In this document: piece after piece, positions 25,201 through 36,600 of the stretch
How positions within the stretch are numbered: position 1 is the first letter of the stretch
Layout of the letters: every line of letters begins with the position of its first letter
DNA from: Rhynochetos jubatus
Taxonomy: Eukaryota > Chordata > Aves > Eurypygiformes > Rhynochetidae
Assembly (NCBI GenBank): GCA_027574665.1
Contig: CM050655.1
Coordinates: 434,001-498,000 of the forward strand
Direction: 5' to 3'
Length of the DNA: 64,000 bases
Program-made: the position numbers and the translations under genes
Notes under the pieces: model-generated
Seen by the model: the letters and a program-made list of their open reading frames with translations, nothing else
Told to the model about the DNA's origin: nothing
Database searches by the model: none

Positions 25201-28200
25201 AGGAATTTATCCATATTAACAGTCAAATTAAATAAGGGTGTTTATTAAAAAAAAAAAAAAAAGACAGTTTGAGGAAAAACTTTCCACAGCAAATGCCATT
25301 AAGAGTGTTGTGTTCTAGCTCCAGATATATTTCTCACATAAACGTGACTGTCGGTCCCTTGGTTGATTTGTAAAGCAATCATATCAAACCTGCCAGGGGT
25401 AAATAATTTTCATTCATAGGGAGTATGACTCAAGCAAGTTTTCTGCTTAATGATGATCCAGAAACATTTTGTTAAACGTCTTGTAGCAGCCTACATTGAA
25501 CATGTCAGTGCCGGATCCTTGATTTTGAGCTAAGAATCCTGTTCATCCTTCCTGTAGTCCCAGTGAAATCCCTCTTGGCCAGGACTGTGAGGTACTGGGT
25601 GTGCTGCAGATAAACACATGCCACTTTAAAAGAAACAAACATTTGAAATAGTTGAATCTTACTGGTTTTAAAATATCTGAGTTTTGTATATCCCCACGGT
25701 CTCTCTGCTCGCATCTCCTTAAACAATACCAGCCATTATTAAGAACATGAATAATGTGGCATGCTATCATATTAGGATATAATTAAAAACAAGACAGCTA
25801 AACCTCAGAGCTGTACTGAACATACCACACATATTGTGGTCTTCTGCATTTGTTCTGAATTAAAATCCCACTTCTTACTTGAAACCTCACCTCTGTTTTC
25901 CTCACACAGCAGCTAGTGCCTATTTGGACAAAACTCACTTTTGGTAAAAAAGCTGTACCCACAGCTTGGGACGGTGGGGAGCACCCACCTGCCTCCCCGA
26001 GCATTCTCCCTCTTGGGCAGCTGGGGAGGGCTCAGGGAGCCGTGCGAGCTGCAAAACTTCACTCCTCACAGATCAGCCCGTGCCATGGTCAGACTGACAT
26101 CGCACAGGAAACCCCAGCCCTGCAAGCCACCCCCGTGGAGGCAGCACATCTGCCCCCTCACTTCCTGAGGTGACAGCTTCCAGTCTGCAGCAATTTTGGG
26201 AGGGGCCTCTCCCACGGCAGAAGGACTAAATGTGCAACTATGAGCATAGCCAGGTCTTCCTCAGGACCATTAGGACTGGTATAAAACCAAATTAGGGCAC
26301 CCACGCCTTCTTCCATCAAGCACTCTGTTCTCAGAGACAGTTTTCTCTCACTAATCTATTTACCTAACCTGAAATTTTACATTAAAAGCCAAGAGCATGT
26401 TGACTCAAGAACATGTTAGCAAGTGACCTAATTTTACCCAGCTATCAGCTGACTCAGAGCCAAGAGTGATGCCAGGCAAGCATAGCCTGCTGTAAGAGCC
26501 AGTGCCTCATGATAACTCCTCCTTTCCCCCCTCCTCTGCTGTTGCCACTGGTTGGCACTACAGAGAAATGCGAGCTGAGGGCTCTACCTGGATACAGGCT
26601 CTGAGAGTGGCCAACATGCTCTGCTGGCTGATTTTATCTCCAATTCATCCCTCTCCCCCATCTTGGAAAGTAATCAGATCTTAACCACTGTTCATAATGC
26701 CAACCTAAAACCCCATAATCTTTTCAGATTTGTCAGACCATGAAGGGCAGGGTTTTGTTGGCCCGGAGGAATGGAGGCCCTCAAGGATAACTAGGAGCTC
26801 TAGGAAGTATTCAGAGAAGAACCTGGTGGCTGCACTTCAGCCAGGAATCAGGAGAGTTCAGAGACTTTGGGGATGACTGATAGAACTATTTCTTGTATTC
26901 ATTCCAGAAATACACCCAGAAAAGGTCTTCCCAGACCTGCCTGGGATGATTGCCAAAGCCAGCTATGGACTCATACCAGACCTGAAACACTGGAAACCTG
27001 CTGAGCAAGGATGGTAGCTATAAACAACTTGGGTGCTTTGATGAGTGTTTGGTGTCTAGCTTTCCTTTTGCAGTCTCATCTGAAGAGGTGAGTGAGCTGA
27101 TGCTGTTTTTTCCCAGGTAAGCTGGCTCAGCACAGAACCCTTTATCTAGTCTGAAGGCTAACCGAGGAAGACGTAGTGACCTATTTCCCCCTTTGACAGG
27201 ATTCTGAGGTGTTTAAAATGATATGCTGTTGGAGTAGAGGTACAGGGGATACTGTGGTCACTCAACAGAGGGGTTTCTAATGCCTTAGCTTGCCTATTTT
27301 CAGATACAAGTTTCAGATGTGGGTAGAGACAGCCTGTGAGAGAGTAGTAAAAACTGTCAAGATCAGCTCTTGACAAAGTTTTCTCCCAAGTCTGGGGTGC
27401 TGCTACAGAGGCCACCCTTGGAAGCACAGTCAGTGTCTCTTCTCCAGGGCATTCAAAGTCTACCACCAAAAAGCAAAGCGATCTTTAGTTTTTTTCTTGT
27501 TGCTTGACATATCACTCTGTACATTGTTCCTGCCTCACCAGGGCAACAGCTTGTTACTGTCTGTATTGGGTCAGCTAATTATTCCAGGAATGACTCAGCT
27601 AATATAGTTTAATACAGGAAATGTAGGTGTCACATCATTAAGCAATTATTTATGTATTCTAGACCCTTACCATAATCCACCTTGAGATGTGTTAATTTAT
27701 TTCTCCCCTGGTGTTTATAAGGTATGACATCCTGCAAACAACTAATTCTGGATCTCCGTTCTCTTTGAGATTCAATCAGCATTTGAGACTTATACCTGGT
27801 ATTATGCCAGGATAACTAGAAAGCAATGATGAGCAAGCTTTCACGCATTTGGCAGTTCCTTTCAAACAAGCAGAATTTTCGAAGTTGATGTGAAACATAT
27901 AAAAACTTTCAGAAACAAGCAGTTCTTTCTCACCTCACTTTCAAAAAAAACCCCACCCTAAAATAAACAAACCCATTCCTTATACAAGCTTGATTGAAAT
28001 AGTGCTTAGAAGTTCATTAACAAACCACACAATTATATTCTAGCTTCTCTCAAATAAAAGGAAAGCTAAGTGAAACTATTTGCTCTCAGTAGCACAATAG
28101 AACTGTGGATCAGTGTGTCCTGGGTAGTTTAAAGTACAGATTCAGGGAAAACAGTCAAGAGATTCCTTTGACTGAGGCAAAGAGCGTGTCGTTTTACATC

Positions 28201-28689
28201 TCCAGATAACCAAGGCCATGAATGTGTCATGTACGATGTTGTGGTGGAGAGACTGACTCCATTATTCATATTTTCTTATCTATTTTGTTAGTCATATTAA
28301 TTAACATCAAGTTGAATAGCACCTGAGACTTTGAAATTTATGTATGACTCAGTTCAATTATTTACAGAATTACTAAATAATGCAATTCATTTAAAAATAG
28401 ACACATTTGCAAGGGCAGGTAGTTGTCACTTTACAATGAAGTGTTCTTTTAAATTTGAAGCACAAAACAAATGAAAGTGAAAAAAAGAGGAGAAGAAACA
28501 TCAAGGAGGACATGGCTTAGAGAGACACAAATACTCCAGCTGAAGCCAAGCAACTCTGAGTGCAGGTTTTGTAAGCTGCTCTGGCTGAGCTTCTGCTAAT
28601 AGGATTGGCCTTCACATTCCAGCCTTAAATCATTACATCCTTTACCTGGCAGTAGAGAAGAATTCATTTGGATATAACAGCTCATGTAG

Positions 28690-29654
28690 TGTCATGGTTT
28701 AAGCCCAGCTGGTAGCTAAGCAGCACATGGCCCACCACTCACTCCTTCCCACAGTGGGATGGGAAGGAGAAAATATAAGGAAAGGCCCGTGGGTTGAGAC
28801 AAGGACAGGGCGGGACCACTCACCCATGATGGTCATGGGCAAAGCAGGCTTGACTTGGGGAGGAAAAAAAATCAATTTAATTAGTTACTAATCTGGTCAG
28901 AGTAGGACAATAAGAGATAAAACCAGACCTTAAGACACCTGCCCCCACCCTTCCTTTCTTACCAGGCTCAACTTTGCTTCCCATTTCTTTACCTCCCCCC
29001 ACCCCACTCCAAGTGGTGCCAAGGGATGGGGAATGGGGGTTGTGGTCAGTCCATCACATGTTGTCTCTGCTGCTCCTTCCTCCTCAGGGGGAGGACTCCT
29101 CATGCTCTGCCCCTATTCCAGCGTAGGGTCCATCCCATGGGAGACAGTCCTCCACCAATTTCTCCAACACACATCCTTCCCGTGGGCCTCTTAACTGTTC
29201 CAGTGTGGGTCCCTTCCATGGACATCCTCACACTTCCCTTCAGGAGCAGCCTGCTTCAGCATGGGCTGCCCATGGAGTCACAGCCTCCTTCGGGTGCATC
29301 CCCCTGCTCTGCCGTGGGGCCCTCCCCGGGCTGCAGGGTGGTCTCTGTTGCCTTGTAACCCTCCATGGCTGCAGGGCACAGCCTGCCCTCTCACCACGGA
29401 CTGCAGGGGAATCTCTGGTCTGACCACCTCCTCCCACCTTTTCTGCACAATTGCCTCTCTCATTCCTCTCCTCCACTGCTGGTTTTCTTTGTTTTCACCT
29501 ATTAAATACGTTAATTGCAAAGGCATTATTTGGCTTGGTCTTGGCCAGAGGCAGGTCTGACTTGGAGCCAGGGAAACTTTTAGCAGCTTCTCACAGGATC
29601 CGTCCCTGTAGCTCCTCCCCCTGCTACCAAAACCCACCACACAAACCAAATACA
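28690..29654 (-). mobile_element. solo LTR of an avian endogenous retrovirus
   Basis: The minus strand runs from tgtatttggtttgtg to taaaccatgaca, so the ends are TGT...ACA as in retroviral LTRs. The low-coordinate end (tgtcatggtttaagccc) and the words gtgggttgagacaa and cttctcacaggatcc are familiar from an LTR family common in neoavian birds. On the minus strand there is a CCAAT-like box, a TATTTAAT box at 29500-29507, and near the 3' end an ATTAAA that could serve as poly(A) signal (28876-28881). No gag, pol or env sequence flanks it on either side, so it is a solo LTR left by recombination. The only flanking match is the trinucleotide tag on both sides, too short to call a target-site duplication. 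The plus-strand open frames across it are antisense chance frames. Confidence 0.88.
29500..29507 (-). promoter_or_regulatory. TATA-like box of the LTR promoter
   Basis: TATTTAAT on the minus strand lies in the U3-like part of the LTR at 28690-29654, downstream of a CCAAT-like word. The placement matches a retroviral U3 promoter. Whether it is active is unknown. Confidence 0.5.
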
Positions 29655-29875
29655 TAGAGCCATCCTGCTCCTTTGAACCTTGGCAAAAGAAGTGTTAACT
29701 TAGAGGTCTCCTACCCAGAGCCTCCCATATCTAGGCCTGTGGTTCCAGACTTGATTTATCTATGTGACTTACGCCGTTATGTGTCTTGGTTCCTTTTATC
29801 CCCCTTGGGAAATAAGCTAAATAGGCCGCAGGTAGCAGAATATCCCTCAAGGGACCAACCACTGCGTTCAAACCA

Positions 29876-29901
29876 TTTATATAAACATATGTTTATATAA
29901 A
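29876..29901. repeat. perfect 26-bp palindrome
   Basis: Two 13-bp arms with no spacer are centred on CATATG between 29888 and 29889. Each arm contains TATATAAA on one strand or the other. The palindrome breaks at 29875/29902. The 8-mer agggacca lies on each side, near 29849 and 29903. The element could extrude as a cruciform. No known transposon end was recognised. Confidence 0.95.
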
Positions 29902-29904
29902 AAG

Positions 29905-32900
29905 GGACCAGAGAGCTGAAGTGTGGAAGGCTGCAAACACTTTAGCAACTTTAGGTGTTAGAGAGGCCACAAGAGAAAGGAGGAGGATGAGGTGGTGGGT
30001 ACTTAGGGATGATGGCACTAGCGGGGACAGATGTCTCTGGAGGTCAGGAGGAGGAGGATAAAATCATGGTGCGTGCAGGATCAGAAGTTGCCCTGGTTGA
30101 GATATAAGAAATGGGAAAGTGGAGGGAAAAGGGGAGTACTGAACTATCAAAGAGGAAGTAAAACAGATCTGGAAACAGGCACAGAAGCAGAGATAAGGCA
30201 GTTTAAAGTTGTGATTGAGATGGGGTCTGTGGTAAGAGTGAGCGGTTGGTGGCCAGTAACCATAACAACAACAAAATTGTTTGAAAAATAGTGTAAAGGT
30301 ACCGCCCCAGGAGGGCCCTCTTCAGCTGGGAGAGCATCACCCCACCTGCAAGGGAGCGGAGATGGGAACTCAAACCTCCTCAGTGAGCTCTTCTGTGCTT
30401 TAGTGTTAGCTTTTCCGTGAAATATGAGGCATTTGATCTCCACATAAAAGGTTCACCTAAGTCTAATAGTTACAGTTCTGGATAATTACATCTCAGACAG
30501 TTGGCCAAGAAAAAAAGAAGTGGATTTAGCATAAGCAGGAAAACAAAAGAGGGTCTGTAAGTGTGCTCTACTTGCTTATCCGTTCCAGGTAATTTACTAA
30601 GGAACAGGACTTCAGTGGATCTTTTCAAGACCTACTTAAGGGAGTAAGCATTAAAATATCAGAGGTACAATCAGAGTATTACACAACTGCAACATCAAAA
30701 TTGTAGACACAGATAAAAATCACAGAAACTGCTATTTTACTGTGCAATTGTAACTGGTCAGATGCAGTAGGGCATGACAGTGGATGACAGTAATCAGGGC
30801 TCACTGGAAGCAATTACAGTTACAGGATAAGGAAATATGCAAAGTACATTTAAACCTGAGTCAAATTCAGCATGAAGCAGAAAGCCTTCAACAGTTATCC
30901 TAGGCAAAGAACAGAATAAAGAACTCAGCACTCAGGAGCACAGAAATTTTTCATTATTTTGTTTGCAAAAAACCTTAGCAAAATCCAACCATTCTCTAGA
31001 AGAGGATTTTTATGCTAATTACCAGTGTGAAAATGAGAGTACAAAGCGGTACTTTATTCTTATAAGTAATCTAATATGCCACCAGACTCTTATTTTTTTC
31101 AGACTAGATTTACCTGGCTCAGTGTGAAACAACACATACATTTCATTACTAGCTGTGCTTTATTTGCATATCAATGCAGACATGAACCAGCGTACATTGT
31201 TGGCCCACTTTTTTCTAGCACCTGCTCAAACCTACGCAGCCAACCCTTTTGTATCCTATCCCTCGCTAAAACACCAAATGCACAAGCACACCAGGCAGAG
31301 GGGAGCAGAAATAGCTGTGGCTATGATAGATTCGGTTTCTTTGTTAGTTAGCACAATGCAAACACCGGACACAGGTGACTCAGCTGTGTTTGCAAGTCCT
31401 CTCTTCCCACCCCTGTTTAGGTCAGATGTGCCTGTACCAAATAGCCATCCCCAGGTACGATGTCAAACATAACAATTTTTTCTTTAAGGGGCACAAAATT
31501 CACTGTTCTTTCTGACTTCAAGGCATTGCTTTGAAATACGAACAGCTCTGTTCCTTCACAGTTACAAACGTCTTTCCTGACCTTAAAATTCACCAAGGAC
31601 TAATTTGGATGGGGATTTAAAGGCATAATACTAGGTCATATTAGCTATCTTGAGCTAACAAACACATTCTAAAACCTTGGACAAAAGTAAAAGTCAAATT
31701 TTTCGGTTATTGAAAAGGCTCATGTGAAGCTTTGATTCCACCCTATGGCTTCAGAAGTTTATTATCCTCAGTTTGTTTTAATTAGAGCTTCAAACCAGCA
31801 CTATTTAGGCTGAGCAAGCTGGGTCTGGTCCAGCTGGGCCACATCTAGCACACAGGTTGTTCTTGTTGCAGAGCTGGAGCAGGCAGTATCGCCCTGCCTG
31901 CTGGGCTGGCAGCAGGGATGAGGGTTCCAATGCAGCCTAAGAAAGAGCAAGTAGCAGAAGCTCCTTGCCTGGTCATCCTCTTCCCTGCTCAGCCTCACCT
32001 GCAGCAGCAGCAGCTGCTTTTTTTGTCCTGAGCCCCACTGACTGTGCTTCTTAGAGATTGTAGCTGCAGCTGCAAACACCAGAGGTGCAAAGCAGAGAGA
32101 GTTAGCAGCAGCAAAATAGCAACCCTGCAGCAGGTCAAACGGTAGTATGGGCCTGTGTACTCTTCTGCCAAGTATAAGACAAAAATCAAACCTTCTCCAA
32201 GGGAGGGTTTGCAAATCCCCATGAAGAGCCTGCGGCTTTCCTCCTTCCTTCCCTGGCTTGCAAACTCAGAGGGACTGGAGCACTTCATGCCCCTTCACAT
32301 CCTGTATTCCTGCATCAGCTCACAAGCATTCCCTGAAAACACCATCCTGCCTGAAGCAACGAAAAGCTGAGACCACCTGGGACTAGTCAGCACCTGCTGT
32401 TACTCTAAACTTTAGGCTAAACACAGTTTAAAACTGTTACTCTGTCCTCCAGAAATACTGAGTACTCCAAACAGCTCCAGAACCCTTCCCTAGAAGTAGC
32501 AGCCTGACTGCTGTCCAGCAGTGTAAATCTTCTTCATCTTAATCCTGCTCTACAAGTTGTTCACACCTATGGAAATTATGTGTTGTGTAGATTACACAAA
32601 CCTGCCTGAGGGGTGGCTTGTCTAAAGTACAGCAAGACTGTTTTAAGTGTAGTGGTAAGTCTTCTGTAGTACACTTTGTTCCACCCAAGATTTTTTTAAG
32701 TGACTCAAATCCTTTGACAATTTAAAAAGAGCAGGGAAAACATAGCCCTATGAGCACCTTCACTCAGACTGCAGCACTTTAATAATGTACAAAATAATAA
32801 TAATGTAGTAAAGCAGTCTCAGTTTTTCTAGGCTCCTTTTTACCACGATCTGTGCTTTTCCTGCTGCAGGTTGTATACTCATTGGCTCTCACAGGGTAAT

Positions 32901-32935
32901 CATGAACAGGTTGAGTTGGTATTTGGATAGGAAAT
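29905..32935. other. non-coding DNA
   Basis: No gene was recognised. The open frame of 137 codons on the minus strand (31801-32214) lies in a patch of CAGCAG/CTGCTG words (about 31860-32115) and shows no domain. No similarity was seen between this interval and retroviral internal genes, which argues against the flanking LTRs belonging to one provirus. Confidence 0.55.
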
Positions 32936-33030
32936 TGTCCCATCCCGGTTATCCCGGGTAGGAGAAAATTCGTTGTTGTACCCGGAGTGAGATTAAGACA
33001 CAAACGAGGTCAGATGCCGCAAACAAGGAG

Positions 33031-33036
33031 TTTATT
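33031..33036 (-). terminator. AATAAA poly(A) signal of the second LTR
   Basis: A perfect AATAAA on the minus strand is followed by a GT-rich stretch (cttgtttgcgg, ctcgtttgtgtctt) that fits a downstream poly(A) element. It marks the end of the R region of the LTR. Confidence 0.7.
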
Positions 33037-33210
33037 TTTGGTGTAAGAAAATAGCGATTGGAGAGAAAATAGAAAAGAGGGAAAATTTAGCAAGCAGTCA
33101 GGATAGAATTGCAAGAGATAGTCACCACCATGGATCCAGCGGCGTCCCGTTGGTCCGTAGTCTTGTAGTCTTCGGTGGGGAGGGTCCCTCCTCACGGTTT
33201 GGTCCCAGTC

Positions 33211-33218
33211 TTTTATAG
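33211..33218 (-). promoter_or_regulatory. TATA box of the second LTR
   Basis: CTATAAAA on the minus strand is an uncorrupted TATA box in the expected position relative to the poly(A) signal at 33031-33036. Transcription would start roughly 25-30 bp further in the minus direction, near 33185. Confidence 0.7.
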
Positions 33219-33655
33219 GGTGTTTTCTGCTGACTCCTGCCTCCTGCGCACGCTTTCCAGTTTTACGCAGCTGATCCCATGGGGTGCACAGAATCAGTAC
33301 GTGACCTCTTGCATGCTTTGGCAGGCTTGGGGGTCCTCTGTGTCTGGATCCCCCATGAGGCAATGTGATGGTTCTTTATCCTTGGTCGAAACTAGTGTCC
33401 AGAGGCTATTTGCTGCTTCTCTGTCCGGTAGGCCATTTGGTCCTTATCTATTCAGTCCTGCAGGCAATCCTTCCTCCTCAATCCACCAAAAGCCAAGCCC
33501 CCAGGAAGTTTCACAACTTTGTCAGCAAGCTTTGAGACAATCAGCTCAAGATAAGGTCTCTCACAGAAATCCACAGGGAAGCCATAGCAGTCGTTTAGAT
33601 TATTCAGTTACAGAAAGAACACTTTTCTCTTTGTATTTATAAGAATTCTTCCACA

Positions 33656-36600
33656 TATCTTGGGAGACAGCCCCGTCTCTCAGGTAAAGATTATCCAAGA
33701 AGCTATAGGCCAACGACTTTCAATTTTGTAGCTCCACATTTTTTTTTCCTGAGCAGGTGTACAGCTCTGTGCAATGAATGGAAGGCTACAGACACAAGGC
33801 TTGCTAAGTCAGCTTTTACAGATCTCTTAGTATTCCATAAATACAAAAGTGTTTATGGACTGAAAGCTACCCCCAAAAAAATCATCATTTCATGCCAATT
33901 GTGGTTGTCCATGTTGTTCTCAATCTTGGTATCTGAGTAAAATCCAGCTGTTGAAAACTACCTTTTGAAACAAAAACTTCCAAGAGCTGACAATAAAATG
34001 CTGGGTTCCTTGCCCTCTCCGTGTGTGTTATGGGACAGGATAGCATTGTTAAGTCGGATTAAATGACTGCCATTTATTTCCTCATGAAGATATCCCCAGG
34101 GTAGGCTGCATTTCAGTCAGCAGGACTGCCTACCTCTTTTGAGAGTTCAGAATCAAACGCACTAGAAAGAGGTAAAACACAGATCTCAAGTGGCTACCTT
34201 ATTCAAGGTTTCCATTCACCTGATGGAAATCTGAAGAGGGGGCAGGTAGGTAAAAAGCATTGGGCTGTTTCTACTCCCTTTACCCAGAGTTACCTGGCTA
34301 CCAGGCTGGGCCTCTGAACAAGTCGTAACTTTGCCAGTTGGCCTCTTCATTGCTTGAGAATGCTGCTGTAATTGACCCCAGCTGCCAATAGCAGGCCAGC
34401 AGGTAGAAACAAACCCTAATGCAAAGGTATTTTGGTCCTACCCTTTTTTCTGAAGCCAAAACTCCTACACTGGTAACCAGGATAAAGGTATCAAGTAGGT
34501 GCCACCACGTAACTCAAGAATCTACTAGGTGCCAATGGCTGCATCTGCCTATTTTAGGGTTGCTTTCTTCAAAAGGAGGAAAGCAAAACCAGACCCAGCA
34601 AAGCAAAGAAAGATAACCAGTTAATTTCAAATCTCATTAATATGGAATACTCAGGAAAGCAAATGCTGCAAAACACAAAGGAATTATTTGCCTGGGTTTG
34701 GTGCAGTGCCGAATAAAAATAAAATTCTCACACTCCGTCATTGAAATGAACAATCACTGTCAATTACTACTTGTATTCAATAGTTAATAAAATTATTTCA
34801 CAGCACTCTATTTCAACATTACCTGCTAGTCTTACTTTGTTTAATGTATACACCATCTCATTCAATTTCTGCCACTTCTGTGAAGCGCTTTTTATGAGTT
34901 ATTGATGTTCCATTGTTTTGCATGTACTTCATTCTTTACCATCTGTGACAAGATTTTTAATCTTTATACACAAGAAACCAGGCTCAAGCAAGAATGACCT
35001 GTCAAGAATACTTACGGCTTTGTGGTTAACTCTCTTGAGTGTGATTTAATTGTCATGGTGCTGCCTGACAACATACAAGACTCAGCAACATAAAATCTAG
35101 GTGTTAACCATTTGAGACCATCAACTAGGAAGGTATAGAGGTTTGGAGATCTGTAAAAGCACAAAATCTGGGTCATCTGGGGTGTCCAAGTTTCTTTTTT
35201 AACAATAGTTAGACAAGTGGGTTTGAACCGTGATTTAGATGGGGCAAGTTTGCATTTTAGAGCTGCTTGATCATTTATGTTGGTATTATAACAGACTGCA
35301 GACAGCAACAGCAAAGATTTCCAGGTGCAGTTCTGTCACTGGGCCTTATCTTTATGTGAAACAATCACTCTAGCAGTCAGATCATTTTAAGCCATCTTTT
35401 CAGGCAGGCTTCAACCTCACTGTGGTGCAAATGTGGCACTTGCTGCAATGCTCATTTACCCGGTATGAATTGAACCAGTGTCACCAAATCATACATAACC
35501 TAGAAGATGATAGCATTTGGACACTGCTCCAGTAGATATTTCAGGACAGACACTGTAGGAAGGAAACTCAGGGAGGCTATTAATGTGGAGCCATGACAGA
35601 AAGAGAGATGAGTTACTGTAGTGGTGAGGAATAGGCAGCTTGGGACTAGGTAAGAAGCCTTCTGCAGTGCTTATGGAGTTATCTTCTTCCAGTCTTCCAT
35701 TCTGCTCCAGTGGCTAAACACTCATTCCAGGCTTGGCTGCTTTCTCATGGAAAGCTACATGCTCCACCTGGCAACGGGACCACACTCTTCCTGACACACT
35801 GGTACCATCCTCGCTAACTCAACTGAAACGCTTCAGCCATTTAAGTCCATTCTAAATCAGTCCACTAGCTCTCCTTTATCCACCACATTAGGCCTAGACT
35901 TTCTGCTCTCACCTTCAGTGCCCTGCATAACTGCACACTTTCTGTGTATACAGGTTTGCCCTCTCCACTTACCATTGACATCATGTCCCGCTTATCTACT
36001 TCTCCTGCAAGCTTTTCTGTGTCACTCTGTCCTGTGTGTGAGATGCAATGCTGACTGTGGTTCACTGAATTTGAACTTTTCATTCAAATCCTTCCTTTTA
36101 AGTTCCTTTTGGTGGTGCCTACAATTAGTGCCTCACTGATCATAATTATTTCAAATAAACCATTTAGTTAAGCAATTGAGGTGTTTACAAGACCCAACAG
36201 CGTAACAGCTTGATCTTACTGCTGTAATGTGTGAGGTAGTTCCTCACTCCATCTCCTCCTGCTGTTTATTACCCTCTTTCTAATCTAAAATTGGTTGGTA
36301 AGTTCTTCAGGGGAGTGATTATATCTTTTTGTTCAGTGTAGTGCCTGTCATGTTTTAAGGCACAATAAAATGTATAATACAGAATGTGCACAAACCGATA
36401 CCTGTAATCCAATGCAGACACAAGCCTGTTAATACAATTAAGAAAACGTAAGTCTTAAAACCCAAATGTCGCAGTATGTGTTCTGTGTCCAATAAGAATA
36501 GCAGAAATCCACGAGAGCACAACCATCTTAAGTGAAAAGCTTAATTTACAAGTCTCCCTAAAGAAGCAACGCCACACTTCAGGAAAATCGGAATATTCAA

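Larger units (their letters stand above)
18200..28689. other. AT-rich non-coding DNA
   Basis: No exon or well-preserved transposon was found. Simple repeats include A(n)-CC tracts at 18840-18872 and 20654-20700, (CA)n at 20695-20708 and 22284-22298, a T15 run at 19833-19847, and A-runs near 22671, 23989 and 25243. A possible worn ancient repeat begins at 19731 (aaggccaaattctgtgttca). A GC-richer patch lies at 25960-26230. AT-rich blocks around 18900-19350, 23040-23230 and 28255-28400 have many ATTA/TAAT words and could be conserved regulatory DNA, which cannot be judged without alignment. Confidence 0.5.
32936..33655 (-). mobile_element. LTR of a second endogenous retrovirus family
   Basis: Read on the minus strand, it starts tgtggaagaattcttata and shows an ordered LTR layout: U3, a CTATAAAA box (33211-33218), an AATAAA poly(A) signal (33031-33036) about 175 bp downstream, then a U5-like segment ending ccgggtacaaca near 32974. 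The remaining 38 bp to 32936 (cccgggataaccgggatggg, ending in aca) may be the true LTR end or a remnant of the leader after the LTR, so the low-coordinate border is uncertain. The layout suggests a gammaretrovirus-like (class I) origin, which is inference. No internal genes follow on either side and no target duplication was found. It is unrelated in sequence to the LTR at 28690-29654. Confidence 0.82.

Noticed and set aside
29026..29655. Cluster of overlapping open frames on both strands
   Set aside because: All are within the solo LTR at 28690-29654 and reflect its GC-rich, stop-poor sequence.
31801..32214. 137-codon minus-strand open frame
   Set aside because: No domain or family resemblance. 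It overlaps a second minus-strand frame of equal quality and a CAG/CTG-rich patch, which fits chance.
33175..33642. 155-codon plus-strand open frame, the longest in the window
   Set aside because: It lies wholly inside the LTR at 32936-33655, antisense to it, and shows no recognisable domain.
28690..33655. One provirus bounded by the two minus-strand LTRs
   Set aside because: The two LTRs are unrelated in sequence and the interval between them shows no gag, pol or env similarity. They are independent insertions.
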